A DNA stretch of 64,000 nucleotides, from NCBI RefSeq assembly GCF_009363155.1, contig NZ_CP045303.1, positions 186,001-250,000 of the forward strand. The letters are read 5' to 3'. The notes below the pieces were generated by a model, which saw nothing but the letters and a program-made list of their open reading frames with translations, had not been told where the DNA came from and made no database searches. Shown here piece after piece: positions 47,927-56,640 of the stretch. The DNA is from Azotobacter salinestris (GTDB lineage Bacteria; Pseudomonadota; Gammaproteobacteria; Pseudomonadales; Pseudomonadaceae). Each line of letters opens with the position of its first letter. The stretch's first letter is position 1. The position numbers were made by a program, and so were the translations under genes.

Positions 47927-49339
47927 TCATGAGTGCACTCCCCCTACGGTCAGGCCGACCAACTGGCCGGCGTCGTTATGGGTGTCCATTTCCATCACCG
48001 CGGCGATCAGTGCATCGCGCTGGGACGGGTTCAGCAGGTCCGAGGCGTTGTCGTGGAACTTGCCGAGGATCTCTGCTTCGCTCATGGGGTTCTGCTTCGA
48101 GCCGCGGTTGTGCTCCTCGATGGTGCTTACCAGGCGCCCATCACGCAGGAGGATGCGGACTTCCGCCTGGAACCGCTCCGGGCCCGGATAGCTGGGGTCG
48201 GGCAGGTAGCGCACGCGCTGGGCGATGGCCTGGACGAAGGGATCGGCCAGGGTTTCCGGCGCGTAGGAGTGACGATCGATGCGGCCTTTCACCAAGGCTT
48301 CGGCCAGGGTGAATTGAAGGCTGACGCGGCCGTGGGAATCCGAGCGCGGAAAGTGCTTTTCATCCAGAGGTTCGCAGAAGACGCCCACCTGATAGGGCGC
48401 GATGGGGCATTCGATGAATTCCACCTGATCCGCTTCGATGCCGTGCTCCTGGCGCAGGCGCAGAATGGCGTCAATGTAGGGATGGATTACGTGGGCCACT
48501 GGATACGGCTTGAACGAGGAACTCTGGCTTTCCCAATGCTCGCCGAGCGCCGCCACAAGCTGCTCGTAGTTTTTCGGCGCCTCGGCCGATTGCAGGTGCG
48601 ATTCCATCAGGCCGAAGCGGCCCTCGATCACTTGCGCCGGCCCCGTGGTACCACAGCCGGCCAGCATCGCGGCGTGGATGCCCGATTGGGCAGCCCAGCC
48701 TGGGTGCAGGAACTTGGTCTGGGTGCCGTCGACCCAGCATGCCAGCAGGCCGGAGGCAAAGCTGCCGCAGATGCCGGCGGCGTTGCGCAGTTGCTGCACA
48801 TCCAGCCCATACAGCTTGCCGGCCAGATAGGTGGCGCCGAAAGGGGCGAACAGGGCGGTGGGGTGAAAGCCGCGCTTGTGGAACTGCTGCGGCGAGATGC
48901 TGCCGATGCGGCAGGAGATCTCGTTGCCGATGGCAAGGGCAGTGATCAGGTCGCGGCCGCTGACGGTGCGCGACTCGGCGATGGCCAGGGCGGCGGCCAC
49001 AGCCGGACTGCTCATATGCACAAGGGAGCGGTTGTGGGTTTCGTCGAATTCCAGCGCCTCGGCCAGCGCGCCGTTGACGAAGGCGGCGCCGCTGACGGAG
49101 CTGGCGGTGCCGCAGCCGAAGAAATGCGCTTCGCCCTGAGGATACAGCGCGGAGATCGCCTGGCGCACCGACCGGCCGAACGGCGTGCCATGTCCGGCCA
49201 GGGTCAGGCCGATCACATCCAGTACGCGGTACTTGCTATCGCGCACCACCTCGGCAGGCAGATCATCGAATTGCACCCCTTGCGCCCAGCGGGCGAGTTG
49301 CTCGGAAAAGGCTGTTACGTTACTTCCTTGATGGGACAT
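47927..49339 (-). CDS. MmgE/PrpD family protein
   Basis: 470 aa, complete, starting MSHQGSNVTAFSEQLARWAQ at 49339. It follows the MmgE/PrpD fold (2-methylcitrate dehydratase, cis-aconitate decarboxylase and relatives): VLDVIGLTLAGHG, FVNGALAEALEFDETHNRSL, FHPTALFAPFGATYLAGKLY and HPGWAAQSGIHAAMLA are typical. The reaction here is unknown; a (de)hydratase or decarboxylase acting on a polycarboxylate is likely. It is the last gene of the catabolic cluster. Confidence 0.85.
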   Translation of the reverse strand: MSHQGSNVTAFSEQLARWAQGVQFDDLPAEVVRDSKYRVLDVIGLTLAGHGTPFGRSVRQAISALYPQGEAHFFGCGTASSVSGAAFVNGALAEALEFDETHNRSLVHMSSPAVAAALAIAESRTVSGRDLITALAIGNEISCRIGSISPQQFHKRGFHPTALFAPFGATYLAGKLYGLDVQQLRNAAGICGSFASGLLACWVDGTQTKFLHPGWAAQSGIHAAMLAGCGTTGPAQVIEGRFGLMESHLQSAEAPKNYEQLVAALGEHWESQSSSFKPYPVAHVIHPYIDAILRLRQEHGIEADQVEFIECPIAPYQVGVFCEPLDEKHFPRSDSHGRVSLQFTLAEALVKGRIDRHSYAPETLADPFVQAIAQRVRYLPDPSYPGPERFQAEVRILLRDGRLVSTIEEHNRGSKQNPMSEAEILGKFHDNASDLLNPSQRDALIAAVMEMDTHNDAGQLVGLTVGGVHS

Positions 49340-49785
49340 TTTAACTCTCCTGATGGTGATCGACTGGCCAGCCAGCCGCCGTCGACCGGCAGCAGTGCTG
49401 CCAGTGATATCGGTGCCGACTTCGCCGCAAAGCAAGTGATCATAATGAACTACACATTGTTGCAAATTCGCCTCGAAAGTATCCCAAGTGCGCAATAGGC
49501 TTGCCGAACGAGGCCATTTCCAAAGGTAGAAAGGCAAGAAAAACCGTCCACGCGTTTGCCTTGAGAAGTTGCTATCATTTCATTTCAACTGCCGGTGTCA
49601 TTCACCTTCAGAAACAAGCCCAAGAGGTGCGGACGGGTCGGGAAGCCAGCCGTCCCACAAAGATCCTGAAGGTCATTGAGGGCTTTGCGGCCCAGCTTGA
49701 GGTGCTGTTTTGTGACCATGAGGCGGCGGCCCAAATTAGCCGGAGTGGGTAACGTCCCAGGCTGCGGTAGTTGCAAATATCCAAG
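49340..49785. other. Gap between MmgE/PrpD and the symporter fusion
   Basis: It contains the mmgE ribosome-binding site (GGAGAGT on the minus strand) and sequence shared with the collapsed copy (45730-46215). The short open frame at 49600-49730 is conserved in both copies but looks like no known protein on either strand. Confidence 0.4.
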
Positions 49786-50553
49786 TCAATGAGCGGCAGC
49801 TACCGAGGCGCCGATGCCAGTCTGTCCGCGGATATACTGGTCATCAAAAGCCGCCTGCTCGGCCTTAGCCCTGACGGAATCATCCAGCCGGGAAACCACA
49901 ATCGCGCTGAGGAAGGCCAGCGGCATCGAGAACAGTGCTGGCTGGGTATAAGGGAAGACGGCTTCAGCGAAACCGAACACGTCCACCCACACCGACTTCG
50001 ACAGCACCACGAAGGCAATCGCGCTGACCAGTCCCAGATAACCGCCTGCCAGCGCCCCGCGTGTAGTCAACCCGCGCCAGAACATGGATAGGAACAACAC
50101 CGGGAAATTAGCCGATGCGGCAATGCCGAATGCCAGGGCGACCATGAAGGAGACGTTGGTGTTTTCGAAAACGATGCCCAGTCCGATGGCGATTACTCCC
50201 AGGCCCAGAGTGGCAAATTTGGTGACGCGCAGTTCCTGCCCTTCGCTCGCCGTGCCCTTCTTGATGACCCGCGCGATTCTGTCGAACTCGCCATTTGCCC
50301 GGTAGACATAAAGGCCCGCCAGCAGGCAAAAGAAGACGAAAAGGAACATTCCTGCCACGACGCCAAAGGTGAGGTTGGAGGTTTCAGAAAGGCGGCGGCC
50401 GATCAGCTCCGGCCATAAAGTCACCAGCCCCATGTAGCCATAGAAGACCACCAGGATGGCCACGAACAGGCGGACCGTGAGTCGGTTGCGCTTGGTCACC
50501 AGTTCAGTGAAACGGGAATGACGACGGATACGTGCATACAAGGGATTCGACAT
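49786..50553 (-). pseudogene. DUF485-ActP fusion (sodium:solute symporter with internal deletion)
   Basis: Residues 1-105 are a complete YjcH/DUF485 membrane protein (MSNPLYARIRRHSRFTELVT, RLFVAILVVFYGYMGLV). Residues about 106-255 are the C-terminal third of an ActP-type acetate/monocarboxylate symporter (ENTNVSFMVALAFGIAASAN, FPVLFLSMFWRGLTTRGALA). Normally yjcH and actP are adjacent separate genes, so about 1.2 kb (end of yjcH plus most of actP) has been deleted in frame. The product has a few helices but cannot be a normal transporter. Confidence 0.8.
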
Positions 50554-50607
50554 GGAAATCTCTCGAAAAATACTTGCTGAAAATTATTATTGGAACGCAT
50601 GCCAAAA

Positions 50608-52266
50608 TTAATGCTCGGTTTCAGCGGGAGTCTCCCTGGCAGCTTTCGCCCATTCTCGAAGTATGAATTTCTGGATTTTGCCGGTGGCAGTCTTCGGCAG
50701 CTCGACCAGCGAGACCTGCCGCGGGGCTTTGAAATGCGCCAGCCGCGAACGACACCAGACGATCAGATCCTCGGCTTGTACCGTCTCGATCGCATCGGCG
50801 CGCAGGGTGACGAAAGCGTATGGGGTTTCGCCCCAATGCTCGTCCGGACAGGCTACCACTGCCGCCTCGACGACGCAGGGATGCTGGTAGAGCACCTCCT
50901 CGATTTCCAGCGAGCTGATGTTTTCGCCGCCGGAAATAATGATGTCCTTCGAGCGGTCCTTGATTTCTACATAGCCATCCGGATGCAGCACTGCTAGGTC
51001 GCCGGTATGCAGCCAGCCGCCAGCAAAGGCCGCCTGGGTCGCCTCGGGACTATTCAAGTAGCCCTTCATCACGGTGTTGCCGCGCACCACCAGTTCGCCC
51101 AGGGTGCATCCATCGGCGGGCACCGGCTCCAGGCTGTCGAGGTCGAGCACTGTGGCCTCGTCGAGCATCGGGTGGGCAACACCCTGGCGAGCCATGAACA
51201 CTGCGCGTTCGGCCAGCGGTAGTTCGTCCATGCCCGGTTGCCAGAAGCAGAGGGTGCTGGGGCCGTAGCTTTCGGTCATACCGTAGGCGTGAGTGATACA
51301 GAATCCACGTGCCTCCATGGCCGCGATTACCGCGCTGGGCGGGGCTGCGCCACCGGTGATCAACGCAACCGGCTGGTCGAAGCGGCGTGCGAACTCTTCC
51401 GGGGCGTGGATCAGCATGGACAGCACCACCGGTGCCGCGCTCATGTGGGTGACGCCATGCTCGGCAATCGCCGCGTAGATCGGCCCGGCCTGGACCTTGC
51501 GAAGGCAGACATGGGTGCCGCCGGACAGGGTCACCGCCCAGGTGTGACTCCAACCGTTGCAATGAAACATCGGCAAAGTCCACAGATAGACGCTACGCGG
51601 ACCCAACTGAAAGGCTAGTGCACCCGCGCAGGCATTGAGGTAGGCGCCGCGGTGATGCAGCACCACGCCTCTGGGGTCTCCGGTGGTACCCGAGGTGTAG
51701 TTCAGGGCGATCGACTGCCACTCGTCCTCAGGCAGCGAGAGCGGCCGTGCCGGATCGCCTTGGACTAGGAAAGCCTCGTAATCCAGTTCACCGATCAGCC
51801 TGCCGCCTGCCGCCAGGGAGTCGTCGACATCGATCACCAACGGACGCGTTTGCAATCCGGCCAAGGCTTGCTCCACCGTATCGCTGTATTCGCGGTCGCA
51901 GATCAGCACCTTGGCTTCTGAGTGCTGGAGAATGAAGGCGATGCTCTGCGGTTCCAGACGGATATTAATGCTGACTAGTACCGCACCGGCGCCAGGGATG
52001 CCGTAATGCGCCTCGAGCATCTCCGGAACGTTGGGGGCCAGCACGGCCACCCGATCGCCGACCTTCACCCCGGCCTGGACCAAGGCACTGGCCAGCCGAC
52101 GGCAACGATCGTACAGTTGGCGGTAGCTGTAACGGCGTTCGCCATGAATCACCGCGGTGCTCTCGGGATAGATGTGCGCCGCCCGCTTGAGAAAGGAAAC
52201 CGGCGACAGCGGCACGTAATTGGCAGCATTGCGCGGAAGGTCAGCATCGAGGATCGAGGGGATCAT
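50608..52266 (-). CDS. Acyl-CoA synthetase (AMP-forming)
   Basis: 552-aa adenylate-forming ligase activating a carboxylic acid to its CoA thioester. AMP-binding motif YTSGTTGDPRGVVLHHRGAY, GWLHTGDLAVLHPDG and the C-terminal catalytic K in LPKTATGKIQKFILREWA are intact. Closest to medium/short-chain fatty-acid or dicarboxylate ligases (FadK/AlkK-like). The start at 52266 was preferred over an upstream in-frame ATG. It would supply the CoA ester for the acyl-CoA dehydrogenase of the cluster. Confidence 0.88.
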   Translation of the reverse strand: MIPSILDADLPRNAANYVPLSPVSFLKRAAHIYPESTAVIHGERRYSYRQLYDRCRRLASALVQAGVKVGDRVAVLAPNVPEMLEAHYGIPGAGAVLVSINIRLEPQSIAFILQHSEAKVLICDREYSDTVEQALAGLQTRPLVIDVDDSLAAGGRLIGELDYEAFLVQGDPARPLSLPEDEWQSIALNYTSGTTGDPRGVVLHHRGAYLNACAGALAFQLGPRSVYLWTLPMFHCNGWSHTWAVTLSGGTHVCLRKVQAGPIYAAIAEHGVTHMSAAPVVLSMLIHAPEEFARRFDQPVALITGGAAPPSAVIAAMEARGFCITHAYGMTESYGPSTLCFWQPGMDELPLAERAVFMARQGVAHPMLDEATVLDLDSLEPVPADGCTLGELVVRGNTVMKGYLNSPEATQAAFAGGWLHTGDLAVLHPDGYVEIKDRSKDIIISGGENISSLEIEEVLYQHPCVVEAAVVACPDEHWGETPYAFVTLRADAIETVQAEDLIVWCRSRLAHFKAPRQVSLVELPKTATGKIQKFILREWAKAARETPAETEH

Positions 52267-52385
52267 GCGCTTAGCTCTCCTGCAGCAGCGCAAGCCACCG
52301 GCTGCACGGTGGCTTGAGTGAGCGCCAGGCTGCAGGCACGCTGGCCGGCATCAAGCACGGGCAAGGCAATCTGAGGTTTATACAT
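52263..52385 (-). CDS. Small ORF, 40 aa, before the ligase
   Basis: MYKPQIALPVLDAGQRACSL and LALTQATVQPVACAAAGELSA, ending just at the ligase start. It may be a leader peptide or the remnant of a deleted gene between the SDR and the ligase. No similarity recognised. Confidence 0.3.
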   Translation of the reverse strand: MYKPQIALPVLDAGQRACSLALTQATVQPVACAAAGELSA

Positions 52386-52473
52386 GCAATGCTCCTGGCC
52401 GTTCAGGCGGTTTGTTCTTGTCTGGAGCTGGCATAGCCTGCTCCGCACATTTAGCAACAGCAGCGATATGGGC

Positions 52474-53253
52474 TTACAAGCCGCTGCAAAGATGCCCTCT
52501 ATCCACGACTATTTCGGAACCTGTCATAGCCTTTCCGGCATCGGAAGCAAGGAGCAGCAAGGCGCCGTCGAGGTCGCTGCGCTCGCAGAAACGTCGGCTC
52601 GGGATACGTGAGCGCAGCTTTTCTCCCGCCTCGCTGCGTAAGAAGTCGGTGTTCAGTTCGGTCATCACGTAACCGGGAGCGATCGAGTTGACACGAATGC
52701 CGTGGCGGGCCAGTTCCAATGCCATGGAGCGGGTGAGCTGGCTCAGCCCGGCCTTGGCCACCGAATAAGGTCCGACGGCGCCGGCGACCCGGCTGGCGAG
52801 GATTGAGGTGATATTGATCAGGCTGCCGCCGCGCTGCTCGGCGACCATCTGCCGCGCCGCCTCCTGGGCAACGATCCAGGCGCCCTTGAGATTGGTATCG
52901 AGGATCGCGTCCCAGTCTTCGTCCTGATAGGCAAGGGCGTTCTTGGTGTCGCTGATGCCGGCGTTGTTCACCAGGATGTTCAGCGGACCCAGCTCTTCGC
53001 GGACTGACGCCAGGCAGGCATTTACCTCAGACCGTCGCGTCACATCGAGAGCGAAGGCTCGCGCCCGTCCGCCGTCGGCCTCGATCTCGGCGACCAGCGA
53101 CTGCAGCTGATCGACGCGCCGCGCCGCCACCGCCACTTCTGCACCGGCGGCCGCCAGCGTCTGGGCGAAATGCCGACCGAGTCCGCTGGAAGCACCAGTC
53201 ACTAGCGCACAGCGACCGCTGAGATCGAAGAGCTTGGCAATCGACGGCTGCAT
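52474..53253 (-). CDS. Short-chain dehydrogenase/reductase
   Basis: 259-aa NAD(P)-dependent oxidoreductase. The TGASSGLG cofactor loop, NNAGISDT, the S-Y-K active site (NITSILAS, GPYSVAKAGLSQL) and VDRGHLCSGL are present. Probably a 3-hydroxyacyl-CoA dehydrogenase or alcohol dehydrogenase of the cluster. Its ATG overlaps the acyl-CoA dehydrogenase stop (TGATG). Confidence 0.87.
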   Translation of the reverse strand: MQPSIAKLFDLSGRCALVTGASSGLGRHFAQTLAAAGAEVAVAARRVDQLQSLVAEIEADGGRARAFALDVTRRSEVNACLASVREELGPLNILVNNAGISDTKNALAYQDEDWDAILDTNLKGAWIVAQEAARQMVAEQRGGSLINITSILASRVAGAVGPYSVAKAGLSQLTRSMALELARHGIRVNSIAPGYVMTELNTDFLRSEAGEKLRSRIPSRRFCERSDLDGALLLLASDAGKAMTGSEIVVDRGHLCSGL

Positions 53254-54425
53254 CAGACAGCTCCCATATGGCGGTCGAGAATTTTCTTCGCTAGGCTCAT
53301 GCGATGCACTTCGCTTGGGCCGTCGTATATGCGGAACGGGCGGATGTCGCGGAAGATCCGCTCGACCACGGTTTCGCCGGTCACGCCACGGCCGCCGAGA
53401 ATCTGCACGCAGCGGTCTACCACTCGCCACAGCGATTCGGCGCTGATCACCTTGGCTATGCTCGAATCGCTGTTGGCGCGCAGCCCTTGGTCGAGGACCC
53501 AGGCGCAGTGCCAGATGGCCAGGCGGGTGATGTGCAGGTCCATCTGGTTGTCGGCCAGCATAAAGCCGACGCCCTGGTGCTCGCCCAGCGGCTTGCCGAA
53601 TGAATCGCGGGTGCGCGCGTAGTCACAGGCGATATCGTGTGCGCGCCGCGCCGCGCCCAGCCAGCGCATGCAGTGGGTCAGCCGCGCCGGTGCCAAGCGC
53701 ACCTGGGCATAGCGGAAGCCCTTGCCGATCTCGCCCAGCACATCGCTGGCCGGCACCCGCAGGTTGTCGAAGCGCAATACCGAGTGGCCGCCGGTGAAGC
53801 AGCTGTCAAGGGAGTGCAGTTGCCGCTCTTGGATGATGCCGGGGCGTTGCATGTCGGAGAGGAACATGGTCGCACTGCCATCGTCCATACGCGCCATGAT
53901 GATCACGAAACTTGCCCCGTCTGCACCGGTGATCAGCCATTTGAGGCCGTTGATGAGATAGTCGTCGCCGTCCCTGACCGCAGTGGTGTTGAGCATCGAT
54001 GGATCGGAGCCAGAGCCCGGTGCCGGCTCGGTCATGGCAAAGCAGGAACGACTGAGCCCCTGCACCAGCGGCCGCAGCCAGCGGTCTTTCTGCGCTTCGG
54101 TCGCGACCACATCCATCAGGTGGATATTGCCCTCGTCAGGGGCGTGGATATTCATCGCCACCGGGCCCAGCGGCGAGTAGCCGGCTTCCTCGAAGACGAT
54201 AGCCTTGGCCACATGGCTCAGCCCCTGCCCGCCCATTTCCCTGCTTGCATGCGGGCATAACAGGCCGGCGTCACGGGCCTTCTCGATCAGTTCCCGACGC
54301 AACGCTTCAGCAGGACCGTGGGATGTCTGCCGGGCATCGGCTTCCATCGGAATGACCTCGCTTGCGATGAAGCGGCGGGTTTTCTCCTGCAGGGCGAGCA
54401 ATTCGTCTGTAAGGGTGAAATCCAT
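53253..54425 (-). CDS. Acyl-CoA dehydrogenase (FadE10/ACAD11-like)
   Basis: 390-aa FAD flavoprotein oxidising an acyl-CoA at the alpha-beta bond. CFAMTEPAPGSGSDPSMLNT, YLINGLKWLITGADGASFVI, the C-terminal arginine finger region and IFRDIRPFRIYDGPSEVHRM are typical. The family near ACAD10/11 works with the APH-fold phosphotransferase on 4-hydroxyacyl-CoAs, which fits the neighbouring phosphotransferase. Translation is coupled to the SDR. Confidence 0.88.
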   Translation of the reverse strand: MDFTLTDELLALQEKTRRFIASEVIPMEADARQTSHGPAEALRRELIEKARDAGLLCPHASREMGGQGLSHVAKAIVFEEAGYSPLGPVAMNIHAPDEGNIHLMDVVATEAQKDRWLRPLVQGLSRSCFAMTEPAPGSGSDPSMLNTTAVRDGDDYLINGLKWLITGADGASFVIIMARMDDGSATMFLSDMQRPGIIQERQLHSLDSCFTGGHSVLRFDNLRVPASDVLGEIGKGFRYAQVRLAPARLTHCMRWLGAARRAHDIACDYARTRDSFGKPLGEHQGVGFMLADNQMDLHITRLAIWHCAWVLDQGLRANSDSSIAKVISAESLWRVVDRCVQILGGRGVTGETVVERIFRDIRPFRIYDGPSEVHRMSLAKKILDRHMGAV

Positions 54426-54691
54426 AGTTGTCTCTTCCCGGCACGCGGCCGTTGTCGATTGAAAAAGCTCCGCTCAACCCGCCACGCCGTCGGGACGGGT
54501 GTAAGCCGCGTAGCTATGCTCCATGACCGTTTGTTTGTCTGGCCCAGGGATAGTCCGAACAGACCGCCCGATTGAACGGGACCGAAGACAGCGCTTCGGC
54601 CAGTCGCTCCACCTGTTTTACCCCGTCAGCCGATCGCAGAAAGCTGCGCGGATTGCCGGTGCCGCGCTGGCGGGCGGGCCGGCTTCGAGGA
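54426..54691. other. Gap between acyl-CoA dehydrogenase and DUF6285 gene
   Basis: 266 bp. The minus strand has an open stretch (FLRSADGVKQVERLAEALSS, VPFNRAVCSDYPWARQTNGH) that resembles no family I know. It may be the tail of a lost gene. Confidence 0.35.
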
Positions 54692-55087
54692 CTAGAGCGC
54701 ATTGCCGAGCACCTTCGGATTGCTGATCGAAAGCTTGGCCCTGGTGATTCGTTCGAGCACGCTGAGCAGCGCCTCCTGCCGAGCGTCTGCAGCATCGTAG
54801 TGCCCTGCGCGGATGGCCTCGGCAAGCTGTCGGCGAGCGCTTTCCAGCGCCGCATCCGTCGATTCGGCTGAGACAGGAGCCTGTTGGTCGCCCAGGGCCC
54901 GCAGTTCGAGGAGTTCCTGACGCTCGGCCGCGGCCCCCTGCTCGTATTCCCGCTGGGCAATAGCCATGGCGTTGGCGACCATGAAGGTTTCATAACGCAA
55001 TTCTTTGGGGAGGCTCGGCAGAAGCGCTTGCAGCAGGGTTTCGCGCGCGATTTTCAACAGCTCGCTGGCATCGAGTCGGCCATTCAT
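54692..55087 (-). CDS. DUF6285-type protein, 131 aa
   Basis: Helical protein starting MNGRLDASELLKIARETLLQ, with AIAQREYEQGAAAERQELLE and HYDAADARQEALLSVLERIT. Such proteins are found between phosphotransferase and acyl-CoA dehydrogenase genes in this type of catabolic cluster. The function is unknown. The start overlaps the phosphotransferase stop by 4 bp. A 5' fragment recurs at 46253-46367. Confidence 0.75.
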   Translation of the reverse strand: MNGRLDASELLKIARETLLQALLPSLPKELRYETFMVANAMAIAQREYEQGAAAERQELLELRALGDQQAPVSAESTDAALESARRQLAEAIRAGHYDAADARQEALLSVLERITRAKLSISNPKVLGNAL

Positions 55088-56262
55088 ACATGCAATCCTT
55101 GAGTCAGTCGGAGGAGGTCGTGTTCCAGTTCCGGAATCAGCCGGCCGGTCAGAGCCAGCTCCAGCGAAGCCTGCTCGCCGGACAGGTGCCGCTGCGCCTG
55201 CTGCAGGGCGATGACCGCCCAGCGCAGGTAGGCCATCACCTGCCAATACGTCAGCTCCACGGCTTCCAGGCGTCGGCCCGACTCCTGTTCATAGCCACCC
55301 AGGAAATCTTCGAGGCGGCCGATTCCGCCGGCTTGCAGATCGGGCCTGGCGAAACGCCAACAGCGGGCAGTGAACCAGCCGATGTCTTCTCGCGGATCGC
55401 CCCAGCCGGTGAACTCCCAGTCGAGAATGCCGCTCAGCTCGCCGTCATGGACCAGATAATTGCCGGTTCGGTAATCGCGATGAATCAGACAGAGGGCCAT
55501 GGGTTCAGGCGCGTGGCGCTCGCACCAGCGCAGCCCCCACTCCAGCACTGGCAAAGCCTGCGGCAAGGTGTCGAGAAAGCTGCGATAGGACTGGATGGTG
55601 GCCAGGGCTGGCGAGCCGTCCGGCATGGGCAGAAAGCCGCCCAGCTCCAGGCGCGGCGGCTGGATACGATGCAGGCGCGCCAAGTTAGTGCCCAGAGCAT
55701 GGGCCAGCCGGCGATTGCCCTCAGCGCCGCTGGCGGCGCCGGTCAATACATGGCCCGCAGCAATCCCGGGGAGCATTTCCATCAGGAAAAAAACCCGGCC
55801 GGTTACGCCAAGGTCCTCGCAGAGCCACAGCGGCCGCGGTACCTTGACGCCCGCCTGGTGGACCAGCGAGAGGACATTGAATTCCTGCGACCGGCTCAGG
55901 CTAGCCTGCACCACCGAAGGAGAGTCGGTCCGCAGCACCCAGCGATGGCGCCCCTCGAACGGTCCGCCGTCCAGATGGACCTCGAGCAGCCAGTTTTCCT
56001 GAATGGCGCCGCCGGAAAGGCGCCGCTGGGTCTCGATGGAGGCTCGCCTCGCCAAGGCGCTGGCGCAGATGAAGCTTTCTAGGGCGGCCGTCGCCAGCAC
56101 GCTTTCTTCGACGACGACCGTATTGTTCAAATTGCTCATGAGAGACATCCCTGCCTGCATTCTTTCTGGAAAGACTCGGCTTCCTGCCGTTGCAGCGTTA
56201 TTAGAGTACTAGACGAACTTTCGGGCTGTCGAGCCAGAAATTCTGTCAAGGGGCAGTGCAGC
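54973..56262. repeat. 1.29-kb direct repeat, copy 2
   Basis: Direct copy of 46253-47542. Identical along the phosphotransferase gene and its upstream region as far as I can compare. To the right it ends at AGTGCAGC, where copies 1 and 2 diverge (AATGAAGTGCG versus GTTGAAAAAGC). Confidence 0.9.
55084..56139 (-). CDS. Phosphotransferase family protein (APH fold), copy 2
   Basis: Identical in sequence to the copy at 46364-47419: catalytic loop IHRDYRTGNYL and DWEFTGWGDPREDIGWF intact. This copy heads the intact cluster (phosphotransferase, DUF6285, acyl-CoA dehydrogenase, SDR, ligase, symporter fusion, MmgE/PrpD). It probably phosphorylates a hydroxyacyl-CoA or related substrate; the substrate is unknown. 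Confidence 0.87.
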   Translation of the reverse strand: MSNLNNTVVVEESVLATAALESFICASALARRASIETQRRLSGGAIQENWLLEVHLDGGPFEGRHRWVLRTDSPSVVQASLSRSQEFNVLSLVHQAGVKVPRPLWLCEDLGVTGRVFFLMEMLPGIAAGHVLTGAASGAEGNRRLAHALGTNLARLHRIQPPRLELGGFLPMPDGSPALATIQSYRSFLDTLPQALPVLEWGLRWCERHAPEPMALCLIHRDYRTGNYLVHDGELSGILDWEFTGWGDPREDIGWFTARCWRFARPDLQAGGIGRLEDFLGGYEQESGRRLEAVELTYWQVMAYLRWAVIALQQAQRHLSGEQASLELALTGRLIPELEHDLLRLTQGLHV

Positions 56263-56640
56263 GTTGAAAAAGCGCTAAGGGCTGTTGATGTTTCGAGCCA
56301 GGAACGCTGGTTTCGAGCAGCAACGCTACCGGGCTGGCGGATGAACTTGCCGGTGATCTGGTAGAGCAAGTCACCGACGAGCATCGGCTGGCGGCCAGGA
56401 GCTTCGGACGCAGCAAAGTATCCAAGCGTGCGGCTCGTCACAAGGCCAAGCAGGCTTGGGGGATCAAGTGATAACATGCATCCCAGATCGTGTCGAGAGA
56501 GGACCCTTCGCCCTGTTCAAGGCCGGCAAGGAGCTGTGGCGGGAGTTTCACGCAACGTGAGATAGTGACCATTCTTGTCCGTGCCTGGCTTCCTTGCCCA
56601 CGATCATAGCGGTAATGCTGCTGCCAGTGTTTTTCGCTAG
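56263..56640. other. Unidentified stretch before the IS5-type element
   Basis: The minus strand reads GRQPMLVGDLLYQITGKFIR, then QPGSVAARNQRSWLETSTAL and decays. No family recognised; it may be a remnant of transposon DNA. CTAG at 56637-56640 is the target duplication of the adjacent element. Confidence 0.4.

Noticed and set aside
54514-54993. Minus-strand open frame across the DUF6285 gene end
   Set aside because: It is in another frame from the DUF6285 gene, has low-complexity composition and no recognised domain; only its left part, outside that gene, is noted as unexplained.
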